Source: Pseudomonas sp. RIT-PI-q (GTDB lineage Bacteria > Pseudomonadota > Gammaproteobacteria > Pseudomonadales > Pseudomonadaceae). Taken from it: a DNA stretch of 64,000 nucleotides. The stretch covers positions 62,001-126,000 of the forward strand of contig NZ_LHPC01000034.1 of assembly GCF_001297125.1 (NCBI RefSeq), given 5' to 3'. Below the pieces are notes generated by a model. That model saw nothing but the letters and a program-made list of their open reading frames with translations, made no database searches and was not told the DNA's origin. Positions within the stretch are counted from its first letter, which is position 1. The number at the start of each line of letters is the position of its first letter. Of the stretch, positions 26,845 through 35,205 are shown piece by piece. Made by a program: the position numbers and the translations under genes.

Positions 26845-28019
26845 GTGACATCCAAGCCAAACTGCTGATCGTCGACGATCTGCCGGAGAACCTGTTGGCA
26901 CTTGAAGCGCTGATCAAGCGCGAAGACCGTGCGGTCTATAAGGCACTTTCGGCTGACGAAGCCTTGTCGCTGTTGTTGCAGCACGAATTCGCCATGGCCA
27001 TTCTTGATGTGCAGATGCCGGGCATGAACGGCTTTGAGCTGGCCGAGTTGATGCGCGGCACGGAAAAAACCAAAAACATTCCAATCGTCTTCGTCAGTGC
27101 TGCCGGACGTGAGCTGAACTACGCGTTCAAGGGCTACGAAAGCGGCGCGGTGGACTTCCTGCACAAGCCGCTGGATATCCATGCGGTCAAGAGCAAGGTC
27201 AATGTGTTCGTCGAGCTCTATCGCCAGAGCAAGGCGATGAAGCAGCAGGTTGAAGCGCTGGAGCAGAGCCGCCGCGAGCAGGAAGCGCTGCTCAGGCAAT
27301 TGCAGAGTACCCAGCTTGAACTGGAGCAGGCGGTGCGCATGCGCGATGACTTCATGTCTATCGTCGCCCACGAAGTGCGCACGCCGCTCAATGGCCTGAT
27401 TCTGGAAACCCAGTTGCGCAAAATGCACCTGGCCCGGGATAACGCCTCGGCGTTCACGCTGGACAAGATGCACGCCATGGTCGACCGCGACGAGCGGCAG
27501 ATCAAAAGCCTGATCCGCTTGATCGAAGACATGCTCGATGTGTCGCGCATTCGCACCGGCAAACTGTCGATCCGACCAAAACGCTTCGACCTGTCGGCGC
27601 TGGTCAGCGGGTTATTGCAGAATTTCGCCGCGCAGATCGATGCCGCCGAGTCCTCGGTAACCCTGGACGCTGAGCAGCCGGTGGTCGGCAGTTGGGACGA
27701 ATTTCGCATAGAACAGGTGATCTCCAACCTGCTGACCAACGCTTTGCGTTACGGCGCCAAGAGCCCGATCACCGTGAAGGTGTACAGTGACAACCATCAG
27801 GCGCTGGTGGAAGTGCGCGATCTCGGGATCGGCATCAGTGAAGAAAACCAGAAGCGTATTTTCCAGCAGTTCGAGCGCGTCACGGCAAAACACGCCGTCG
27901 CTGGACTGGGCCTGGGATTGTTTATTTCCGAACAGATTGTGTCCGCCCATGGCGGCTCTATTACCGTCGAAAGCCGGATTGGCGAGGGCGCCTTATTTCG
28001 CGTTTGTCTGCCGCTGTAG
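26838..28019 (+). CDS. Receiver-histidine kinase (REC-HisKA-HATPase)
   Basis: A 393-aa soluble protein. Receiver at 1-125 (LLIVDDLPENL, ILDVQMPGMNGFEL, DFLHKPLD), a coiled coil about 130-170, HisKA with H178 in SIVAHEVRTPLNGL, and HATPase with NLLTNALRYGAK and GLGLGLFISEQIV. It has no membrane segment, so it is driven by phosphotransfer or protein contact. The start overlaps cheB by 7 bases. Confidence 0.88.
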   Translation: MLSDIQAKLLIVDDLPENLLALEALIKREDRAVYKALSADEALSLLLQHEFAMAILDVQMPGMNGFELAELMRGTEKTKNIPIVFVSAAGRELNYAFKGYESGAVDFLHKPLDIHAVKSKVNVFVELYRQSKAMKQQVEALEQSRREQEALLRQLQSTQLELEQAVRMRDDFMSIVAHEVRTPLNGLILETQLRKMHLARDNASAFTLDKMHAMVDRDERQIKSLIRLIEDMLDVSRIRTGKLSIRPKRFDLSALVSGLLQNFAAQIDAAESSVTLDAEQPVVGSWDEFRIEQVISNLLTNALRYGAKSPITVKVYSDNHQALVEVRDLGIGISEENQKRIFQQFERVTAKHAVAGLGLGLFISEQIVSAHGGSITVESRIGEGALFRVCLPL

Positions 28020-28096
28020 GAAAACAGCCAGTTAAACGCAACCTCTGATCGACCTCACGGTCGTATCAGCAGCAATTGACCGAACAAAGGCTTCCC

Positions 28097-28474
28097 ATGA
28101 GTGAAGATGCACAAGACGTCGTATTGATCGTCGAAGATGACCCCTCGATTTTGATGGTGCTGTCGGCCTATCTGTCGGGTGAGGGCTACCGGGTGCTGCA
28201 GGCCGAAAACGGCGAGCAGGCCTTTGAAATCCTCGCGAGCAAACCGCATCTGGACATGATGATCACCGATTTCCGCCTGCCGGGCGGAATCTCTGGCGTC
28301 CAGATCGCCGAACCCGCCGTGAAGCTGCGACCGGAGCTCAAAGTGATTTTCATCAGCGGTTACCCGCAGGAAATCCGCGAGACCGACAGCCCGATCACGC
28401 GCAAAGCGCCGATCCTGGGCAAACCGTTTGACCTGGATGTGCTGCAAGAGCTGATGCAGGAAATGCTCTCGTAA
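28097..28474 (+). CDS. CheY-like response regulator
   Basis: A 125-aa receiver (LIVEDDPSILMVL, MITDFRLPGGISGVQIA, FISGYPQEI, LGKPFDLDVLQELM). It ends the signalling operon, 77 bp after the receiver-kinase. The ATG at 28097 follows aaaggcttccc; an in-frame TTG 21 bases upstream is less likely. Confidence 0.85.
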   Translation: MSEDAQDVVLIVEDDPSILMVLSAYLSGEGYRVLQAENGEQAFEILASKPHLDMMITDFRLPGGISGVQIAEPAVKLRPELKVIFISGYPQEIRETDSPITRKAPILGKPFDLDVLQELMQEMLS

Positions 28475-28505
28475 GACCGTCGGGGAATTTCGGCCCCACA
28501 CCTGC

Positions 28506-28575
28506 GTGTGGGAGCCGCCGTGAACTGCGATCTTTTGAAAGGCTTGAAAATCAGAAGATCGCAGACGCGGCGGAT
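28506..28575. repeat. Imperfect REP palindrome between convergent genes
   Basis: An inverted repeat including ccgccgtgaactgcgatctt and aagatcgcagacgcggcgg, lying between the response regulator and the last gene of the peptide cluster. It is a possible bidirectional terminator and marks the left edge of that cluster. Confidence 0.6.
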
Positions 28576-28603
28576 GTGACTCACCAGTGGGAGAGTCCGC
28601 CCA

Positions 28604-29842
28604 TCAAGCGATGCTCACCCTGGATTCAATCGTCGACGTCAATTCAAGCAGCTGCGTGCAGAGATCTGCGTACTCAGTGGAACAGCTGATGACTTCACCC
28701 AGAAAGTCTGAGTTGTCCTGAGGGGTATCCGTGACGCGCGCTCCACGTTGTTTCGTATATCGATAATCTCGCACGTCGATTCCGAGTTCGGCCGCGATCT
28801 GCCCAATATCTGGTAGCGCAGTCAAAACCCCTGACGCCGGTGCTTTGATCAGCCGAATACCGGAGTAGCACAGTGGGTCCGGCGACCTCTCGGCGACAAC
28901 GCCAGTGACAGCCCAGCGCACCCAGATCTCCCAAGGATTCAGATTGTTGAACGACAACGCCGCCAGGTCCCAAATGTGCAGGCCGGCTGGCCGCAGGTTT
29001 GTTTCTACTGCGGCAGTGAGTCCGGAGCGCGAGAATATTTCGTTGTGGTAGGCACCGCCGTCTGGAAGCAGTCGCCGCATGTGATTCCCTGCTGCGTCAA
29101 TTTGACGACGGACATCCTCTGACAATGGTGCAGGCACAATTTGTTGTATTTCTGCGCGGTACAGCCCCGTTGTCGTATGTTTCTCCGTTATCCACGAGCA
29201 TCCCGCCACGTAATCCCAACTGTACTCTTGAGCATTCTCGATCAATTCTTCGACGATAATTCCACCGTCGTGATATTGCCTCAAGTCTGACCAGATGATG
29301 TCGCAGTGTTCGATGGAGGGTACGACATGGCAACCACGACTGTTTCCTTCGTTCACCGGCTTGACGAAAGCTCGCCCGCCGAACTCAGCTACAGTGCTCT
29401 GGAACTGCGCTTTTGATCGTACATGAACGCAACGAACAGGTTTGTATCCTGGAACGTGAGCTGTGCTTTGCGCGTCCCGGTTGCGAAAGGCGTACTTGTC
29501 GAGGCCTGCAAGTGCATCGTGCGGCGCTATTCCAGCAAGCCCGAAATGCTTTGCCAGTGACGCGCCCAGCAGTACGCCACGGTCTGAAAATGGCAGGATG
29601 CCGATGGGTTTGAGCTCAAGCCGATCAAGCTCTGCGCACACCCATCGAGTGGACGCTTCTACGGTGTCATTCCCAAGGGCGCAGGCGACTACTGCATCGG
29701 CGGCGTGACGATCGGCTTCTTCGACCTTTTCTGTCACAAGTAGTAACTTCGCGTTGAAGAATTGATGGCAAGCTCGTTGAATTTTGGGGATGTCGTAAAT
29801 ACGGACGTTGTTGTATCCAACGACGATCAAGCATTTTTCCAT
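28604..29842 (-). CDS. ATP-grasp ligase, L-amino-acid-ligase-like
   Basis: A 412-aa carboxylate-amine ligase. ATP-grasp signs: AFVKPVNEGNSRGCHVV (nucleotide Lys and flexible loop), IIVEELIENAQEYSWDYV (hinge with E-Y-S), YHNEIF and VETNLRPAG (Mg ligands E and N, then catalytic Arg). This pattern is that of BacD-type dipeptide ligases and related biosynthetic ATP-grasps, which activate a carboxylate as acyl-phosphate and couple it to an amino group. ATG 29842 follows aaggataagaccgac and begins MEKCLIVVGYNN. It is last of four same-strand genes, with an epimerase and an oxygenase. The product is unknown. Confidence 0.8.
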   Translation of the reverse strand: MEKCLIVVGYNNVRIYDIPKIQRACHQFFNAKLLLVTEKVEEADRHAADAVVACALGNDTVEASTRWVCAELDRLELKPIGILPFSDRGVLLGASLAKHFGLAGIAPHDALAGLDKYAFRNRDAQSTAHVPGYKPVRCVHVRSKAQFQSTVAEFGGRAFVKPVNEGNSRGCHVVPSIEHCDIIWSDLRQYHDGGIIVEELIENAQEYSWDYVAGCSWITEKHTTTGLYRAEIQQIVPAPLSEDVRRQIDAAGNHMRRLLPDGGAYHNEIFSRSGLTAAVETNLRPAGLHIWDLAALSFNNLNPWEIWVRWAVTGVVAERSPDPLCYSGIRLIKAPASGVLTALPDIGQIAAELGIDVRDYRYTKQRGARVTDTPQDNSDFLGEVISCSTEYADLCTQLLELTSTIESRVSIA

Positions 29843-29900
29843 GTCGGTCTTATCCTTTGATTGGGGCGCAATGAACGTATTCGGCTCCGATAGCCGCACG

Positions 29901-31004
29901 TCAGCTAATACTGAGCACCGGCTCCAAGCCCTCGATTCGTTGTATTCCCAGACCTGGCTTGTCACTCAAGAGAAGCGTGTTCATCGACATCGTCGCGCCC
30001 CCGATAACGGGGTTGTGAGTGATCAACGCCATAGCGTCGAGATCGATGAACCTGAACTGCCTGCCTGAGCAAAAACTCGCCATTGCCGCTATCGCGATGG
30101 GAGACTCCATGAGACATGTCGCCGCACAAATCCTGGTGTGCAGGCGAGCGAGGTCGTAAGCCGATCTTGCGGAGCGGATGCCCCCCAGCTTCATCAGCTT
30201 TATGGCGAGCCCGTCTACAATCCCGTGATTTACCAGATCGGCTGCGTCAAGTAGCGATGAGCAACTCTCATCCGCCAGCACAGGAATACGCGAGGCGACG
30301 GTGACTCGACCAAGGCTGGACCTTTCGGTAAACAGCACAGGCTGTTCTATAAAAGACAGATTCATTCCGATAGCGTCGACCTGTTCCGCAAATTTCAGCG
30401 CATCGTTTTCACTCCATGCCTGATTGGCGTCGACGCCGATTTCAATAGCTTCCCCAACCGAGCGGCGGATCTCGCGGACCCGTCGGAGGTCGTCCTCAAT
30501 ACCCTGCTCGGAGCCGAGTTTAAGCTTCAAGGTAGTGAAACCGTTGCTGACAGCGGTAGCAGCGTCGCTCACCATCTCATCAAGCGTGTTGTGGGAAATC
30601 GAGATGCCCGTGGTGATCTGCTGGCTGTCACCGCCCAGGAAACGATAAAGCGGTAGCCCGGCGGCTTGAGCCATAAGGTCGTGTAGCGCTATGTCGATTG
30701 AAGCTTTTGCGGCCGCGTTCCCGGCAATGGAATGATCCATCGACGTCAGGATCGCTTCGAACTTCGAAACTTCCTTGCCCATCAAGGTGGGTGCCAATAC
30801 GTTTTTTACGACCGATGTTATTGAATCGACGCTTTCGCCGTTCATTCGCAAAGAGGGTGTACCTGCTCCGTAGCCACGCAAGCCGCAATCCGTCTCTATC
30901 TCGATGACCACGTCCTCGATGTATTCAACACGCCGAAGGCATGACACAAACGGTTTTCGAAGGGGAATGCGCAGCAAACTGATGGAAACTCTTTTAATTC
31001 GCAT
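29901..31004 (-). CDS. Enolase-superfamily dipeptide epimerase
   Basis: A 367-aa muconate-lactonizing-subgroup enzyme. Catalytic signs: K160-x-K162 in TLKLKLG, metal ligands D192 (VDANQAW), E220 (FIEQP) and D245 (VLADES), the second base lysine in AIKLMKLGGI, and CLMESPI. The motif D321-x-D323 (FIDLDAMAL) is the feature that binds the free ammonium of dipeptides in L-Ala-D/L-Glu epimerases, so dipeptide epimerisation is favoured over cycloisomerase activity. It overlaps the upstream transporter by 11 bases and sits next to a dipeptide-ligase-like gene, suggesting that it epimerises the ligase product. Confidence 0.82.
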   Translation of the reverse strand: MRIKRVSISLLRIPLRKPFVSCLRRVEYIEDVVIEIETDCGLRGYGAGTPSLRMNGESVDSITSVVKNVLAPTLMGKEVSKFEAILTSMDHSIAGNAAAKASIDIALHDLMAQAAGLPLYRFLGGDSQQITTGISISHNTLDEMVSDAATAVSNGFTTLKLKLGSEQGIEDDLRRVREIRRSVGEAIEIGVDANQAWSENDALKFAEQVDAIGMNLSFIEQPVLFTERSSLGRVTVASRIPVLADESCSSLLDAADLVNHGIVDGLAIKLMKLGGIRSARSAYDLARLHTRICAATCLMESPIAIAAMASFCSGRQFRFIDLDAMALITHNPVIGGATMSMNTLLLSDKPGLGIQRIEGLEPVLSIS

Positions 31005-32073
31005 CGTATTTCCTGAGTTTCGGTCGATAAGCCGAACTTGAGTTCAGGATGATCATCACGGCGATCACCATGAAAGCCATCCCGGTCAGTGCCAGTATCG
31101 GGCCAGATATTTCCGGAGGGGCGTATCGTGAGACCAGGGCGCTGAGTCCTCCGCCAGCCCCGACTGCAAGCTCTTTGATAAAAAGACAATTGTCTTTCGC
31201 TCCAAACACGTCCAGGTAACTGGCAAAACATTCAACTAGCGAAAGCATCATTACCCACACAAGTGCGCCGGTGAATGTCGCTGCATGGAAAGGCCCGGGC
31301 AGCGCTATTACGCAGAGGCCGCAGAACATCGCCAGCCACGTGGTGATCATCGAAATTCTGTCACCGGCGAACTTGCCCATAACGCGGATAACCGGCTTTT
31401 GAAGAATGACGATGAAGACGCTACTGGCCAAGACAACCATTCCATACCACGGGGCGAGTGATCCAGTTGTTGACACAATATATTGGGGAAGCAGGGTAAA
31501 CGGGCTGTACAGTTTGATGCCCATTGTTAGACCCAGGAGCACCCACGCCAATTGAATGGATCGGGACGCAGTGCTTCCGGCGGGTAATTCGACCCGGGGT
31601 CGAGAGGAAACGATATTTCGAGCCACATACGCTGCCAGTAGCAGAAGTATGAAACTTGTCAGTGCTATAACAGTGTTACTTTGGTCTGGAATTGAAAGAG
31701 CGATGCCGGCAAGGATGACGCCGGAGTTTATGGCAACCTTGTTGCGCGCCGCTGCACCAATATTTTCGGAGGCGTAAGCTCTAATCAGATAACCCGCCAC
31801 GCTAACACCGGTCGCCAGACATATCGCTCCCGCAATGAGGAATATCTGGCCTGGGAGCAGGAGCAATACAGCACCCAACGCGGCTAATAATGTGGCTGCC
31901 AGGATTGCGTTAGCCTTGAAGTGCGCAAAAAAGAACGGCGAAAGAACCAGAAAAAAACGACTGCCGAAAACAAGTATTGCATTCGAAACGGGATCAAACC
32001 AGACGGTAGCGCGACCCAGAATCGTGTAGAGCGAAGTCGCAATAATCAGTCGAACGATGAAGGCTCCTTTCAT
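30994..32073 (-). CDS. MFS-type transporter, probable exporter
   Basis: A 359-aa very hydrophobic protein with about ten to eleven membrane helices and a central basic/polar loop near residue 155-170 (SSRPRVELPAG), an MFS-like fold slightly shorter than the usual 400 aa. Placement between an oxygenase and an epimerase/ligase pair is like that of BacE in bacilysin clusters, suggesting export of the final product and self-protection. ATG 32073 follows aaggatatcca. Confidence 0.72.
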   Translation of the reverse strand: MKGAFIVRLIIATSLYTILGRATVWFDPVSNAILVFGSRFFLVLSPFFFAHFKANAILAATLLAALGAVLLLLPGQIFLIAGAICLATGVSVAGYLIRAYASENIGAAARNKVAINSGVILAGIALSIPDQSNTVIALTSFILLLLAAYVARNIVSSRPRVELPAGSTASRSIQLAWVLLGLTMGIKLYSPFTLLPQYIVSTTGSLAPWYGMVVLASSVFIVILQKPVIRVMGKFAGDRISMITTWLAMFCGLCVIALPGPFHAATFTGALVWVMMLSLVECFASYLDVFGAKDNCLFIKELAVGAGGGLSALVSRYAPPEISGPILALTGMAFMVIAVMIILNSSSAYRPKLRKYDAN

Positions 32074-32148
32074 TGGATATCCTTGTATTGACGGTTGGCT
32101 ACAACGATGTGCTTCTGATTTGAAGTGAAGACCGTACTGTTGATTGCT

Positions 32149-33120
32149 TTAGAGATACGCGTCATATCCGGGGGCTAAAGACAAATTGTGTCTCGGTCCT
32201 TTGCTACGAAACAACAGGCGGGGTGTTTCGTTGAGCTTTGTCCTCCGTGCATGAGTGGTTGCGGTATGAATGTCCAGATTCAAAACGGGACGGGCATGCA
32301 GCACCTTATGGTTCGCTAAAATAAGAAAGGTCCCCGTGGAAGCAGCTGAACAGGTTGGGGTCCACGACGGTATTTGCTGCCTTATGATTTGAATCAATTG
32401 CCTGTCGACAGGGTTGGTTGGCACCATACGCGCGCCGATATCAGTATCAATACGGAAGTCGAGGTTAACCTGTATTCCATAGGTTGGATCGTACTGGATC
32501 AGTTTTCGCTCATGGCTTTTCGAGAGTTCAACGTTTTTTCCCGATCGAAAGCGTGCGCTCATTTGCGCAAGTTGCCTTAGCTCTGTGTCACTGAGACAGT
32601 CAATAATATTTTTTGCGAGAAAATACTGTGTCGGCGTGCAAGTTTTGTCGCGACATACTGTTAATGCGAGAAGATCGGTTGATTCAACTTCGTACAAGTC
32701 ATCGGAGTGAGGCGTGATTTCGCCATAACCATTTCCCCAGTTTCGATACTGTTCGGCATTTGTTTTCAGAAATATCGCTTTATGATTTTCATAAGGGTAC
32801 TTGATGTCCCGAAGATGGAATAACTCGCACAGTGCTTCGTGAACGATAAATGCGAGGCAGTAATCGTCCGTTCGGAACACGCCTGTCAAGCATACCGCTG
32901 AAACGCCATTTTTTCCGACACTATCAAAGTAACGCTTGTCGTCTTCACGCAATGTATCGCTGAACAGGGAAATGAGCTGTAACTTCAAGGCGTGATTTGA
33001 CAGGTCGGGCCGGTGTTTTGCCCACCAGACTTCGACCGGGTCACAGATATATCCTACGTCCCGTGTGTGAACTCGCTCATGACTAAGCTGGTTGTGTATG
33101 AACTTCGGAGTCAATTCCAT
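32149..33120 (-). CDS. Clavaminate-synthase-like Fe(II)/2-oxoglutarate oxygenase
   Basis: A 323-aa protein. Iron ligands are H138-x-D140 in ITPHSDDLYEVE and H275 in ANHKVLHARP; the 2-oxoglutarate Arg is probably R301 or R305 in TPRLLFR. The N-x-x-x-x-H-x-R pattern and overall length fit the clavaminate synthase/AsnO group, which hydroxylates or desaturates free or carrier-bound amino acids. First gene of the four-gene unit; ATG 33120 follows aaaaggga. Base composition is visibly more AT-rich than the neighbouring kinases. Substrate is unknown; a modified amino acid for the ligase is the natural guess. Confidence 0.75.
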   Translation of the reverse strand: MELTPKFIHNQLSHERVHTRDVGYICDPVEVWWAKHRPDLSNHALKLQLISLFSDTLREDDKRYFDSVGKNGVSAVCLTGVFRTDDYCLAFIVHEALCELFHLRDIKYPYENHKAIFLKTNAEQYRNWGNGYGEITPHSDDLYEVESTDLLALTVCRDKTCTPTQYFLAKNIIDCLSDTELRQLAQMSARFRSGKNVELSKSHERKLIQYDPTYGIQVNLDFRIDTDIGARMVPTNPVDRQLIQIIRQQIPSWTPTCSAASTGTFLILANHKVLHARPVLNLDIHTATTHARRTKLNETPRLLFRSKGPRHNLSLAPGYDAYL

Positions 33121-33538
33121 TTAAAGTCCCTTTTAAAACGAGTTGAGAGGTATCCATACCTCGCGTAGCGCATACAGGTTTTTATTGCGCTGTGGTGTAT
33201 TTAAATTTTAAACAGAAACCAAGTGGTTTAACTTGTGTGTTGATGTTCTTTGAGCTTGCCGCCATTAATATCGTTTCTAAGGTTGGACCCGAAGGCGAAA
33301 GTAAGGCAATACAAAATTAATGTATAAATATTACGGTGCGAACCGGATTCGTGGCGATCAAACAAGGGGACTGGCCGTTCCAGTAAGGGACAGGTTCAGC
33401 CTCGCGATCCGCTGCCAGTTACTGTGCTACCGCTCTAGCGCAGCCGTCAGCGACCCCTATGGGCGCGAAAAGTGAACCTGGTCCGTGGGCGCGCTGATGG
33501 GGTCCTGAAGCTGCGTTTCAATTCTGGAGAGTGGCGTC
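33121..33538. other. Intergenic region upstream of the peptide-type cluster
   Basis: 418 bp without a convincing gene. The half next to the oxygenase is AT-rich (33180-33350) and probably holds the cluster promoter. The other half has a weak inverted repeat, aagggacaggttca near 33385 and tgaacctggtcc at 33473-33484, of unclear meaning. The GC shift inside this gap marks the likely right edge of the acquired cluster. Confidence 0.5.
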
Positions 33539-35191
33539 TTATACGCGGATCATCTCCCGCACCTTCGCCGTCAACAGATCGAAGGTGAATGGCTTGGTGA
33601 TCATTTGCATGCCCGGATCAAGGAAGCCACCACGCACCGCTGCGTGTTCGGCGTAGCCCGTGATAAACAGCACCTTGAGGTCAGGCCGGTACTGCCGACC
33701 GATTTCCGCCAGTTGCCGGCCGTTCATACCAGGCAACCCGACATCGCTGATCAATAGATCGATGCGTTGCGCGGAATCGAGAATCGGCACCGCGCTGTCG
33801 GCATCGCCAGCCTCGACGAACGCGTAACCCAGGTCGCTCAACACCGTACTGACCAACACCCGCACCGCCGGGTCGTCTTCGACGATCAATACCGTTTCGC
33901 CATTTTGTGCGAACGGCGCGTGCGGCACGTCGACCGGTTTGTCCTGAGGCACGTCGCCGCCGAAACGGGGCAGGTAGAGGCTCACGGTGGTGCCTTTGCC
34001 GACTTCACTGTCGATGGCCACATGCCCGCGTGATTGCTTGCTGAAGCCATAGATCATCGACAGCCCAAGACCGGTGCCCTGGCCGATCGGTTTGGTGGTG
34101 AAGAACGGATCAAATGCTCGGTTGATCGTACTTTGTGGCATGCCACACCCGGTGTCGGTGACGCTCAGCACCACGTAATCACCCGGATCAAGGTTGCTGT
34201 GGGCGGCGGTGAAGCCAGCATCCAGATGTTGGTTGCAGGTTTTCACCACTAACTTGCCACCGGCGGCCATGGCATCGCGTGCATTGATCACCAGATTGAG
34301 CAGGGCGCTCTCCAGTTGGTTGGGGTCGGCCTCGGCCACCCACAATGGCTCACTGAGCTGCATGTCCAGTTGAATGCTTTCGTTGATGCTGCGCTGCAGC
34401 AGTTCGCCCATGGAGACCACGAGAGTGTTCATTTCCACGGGTTTCGAATCCAGCGATTGGCGACGGGAGAACGCCAGCAAGCGGTGGGTCAAGCCCGCCG
34501 CACGATTGGCCGACGTCACGCCGAGATCGATCAGGCTGTCCAGGTCTTCGACGCGCCCACGGGCCAGGCGCCGGCGCAGCAGTTCCAGACTGCCGATGAT
34601 GCCGGTCAGCATGTTGTTGAAGTCGTGGGCAATACCGCCAGTGAGCTGACCGACCGCTTCCATTTTCTGCGACTGACGCAACGCTTCTTCGTTATGTCGC
34701 AACTGAGCGGTGCGTTCTTCGACCTGCTGTTCGAGGGTTTCGAGGGTGTTTTGCAGGCGCAGTTCGCTCTGACTCAGGTCGATCAACCGGTCCCTGGCTT
34801 CGTACTGTCGTCGTCGGCCGCGCAGTGCGGTGGTCACCAGGCTGATCAACGTGACCGGATGAAAAGGCCGTTCGAGAAAGGTGACATTGCCCAGTTGCGG
34901 ACCGAATCGCGAGGCCGGGTTCTGTTCCGGGCCGCCATGGTAGGTCATCAGCACAATGGGCAGGTCCGACCAGGCCGGTTGTTGCTCGATCAGTTCGAGC
35001 AGCGGCTCAAGCTCACCGCTTAACAGGGCTTCGGAGGAGATCAGCAGTAAACCGGCGCCTTGTTGCAACTCGAAGCAAAGCCCGATCAGATCCTGGGTGA
35101 TCACCCCGTCGAAACCCGCTTCGTTAAGCATCATCAGCGCAATCTGACTGTCGCGACCCAGCGGCGCGAGAATGATCGCGCGCTCGGACAT
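33539..35191 (-). CDS. Hybrid histidine kinase with degenerate N-terminal receiver
   Basis: A 550-aa soluble protein. Residues 1-125 look like a receiver fold lacking the usual Asp cluster (AIILAPLGRDSQIA...LPIVLMTYHGG). Then a coiled coil, HisKA with GGIAHDFNNMLTG, HATPase with NLVINARDAMAAGG and GQGTGLGLSMIYGF, and a C-terminal receiver (LIVEDDPAVRVL, LISDVGLPGMNGRQL, ITGYAEHA, ITKPFTF). ATG 35191 follows aggaagcg; a GTG at 35209 overlapping the KaiC stop is an alternative. It is coupled to the KaiC-like gene and the two probably act together. Confidence 0.85.
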   Translation of the reverse strand: MSERAIILAPLGRDSQIALMMLNEAGFDGVITQDLIGLCFELQQGAGLLLISSEALLSGELEPLLELIEQQPAWSDLPIVLMTYHGGPEQNPASRFGPQLGNVTFLERPFHPVTLISLVTTALRGRRRQYEARDRLIDLSQSELRLQNTLETLEQQVEERTAQLRHNEEALRQSQKMEAVGQLTGGIAHDFNNMLTGIIGSLELLRRRLARGRVEDLDSLIDLGVTSANRAAGLTHRLLAFSRRQSLDSKPVEMNTLVVSMGELLQRSINESIQLDMQLSEPLWVAEADPNQLESALLNLVINARDAMAAGGKLVVKTCNQHLDAGFTAAHSNLDPGDYVVLSVTDTGCGMPQSTINRAFDPFFTTKPIGQGTGLGLSMIYGFSKQSRGHVAIDSEVGKGTTVSLYLPRFGGDVPQDKPVDVPHAPFAQNGETVLIVEDDPAVRVLVSTVLSDLGYAFVEAGDADSAVPILDSAQRIDLLISDVGLPGMNGRQLAEIGRQYRPDLKVLFITGYAEHAAVRGGFLDPGMQMITKPFTFDLLTAKVREMIRV

Positions 35192-35205
35192 CGCTTCCTG
35201 GGCAA

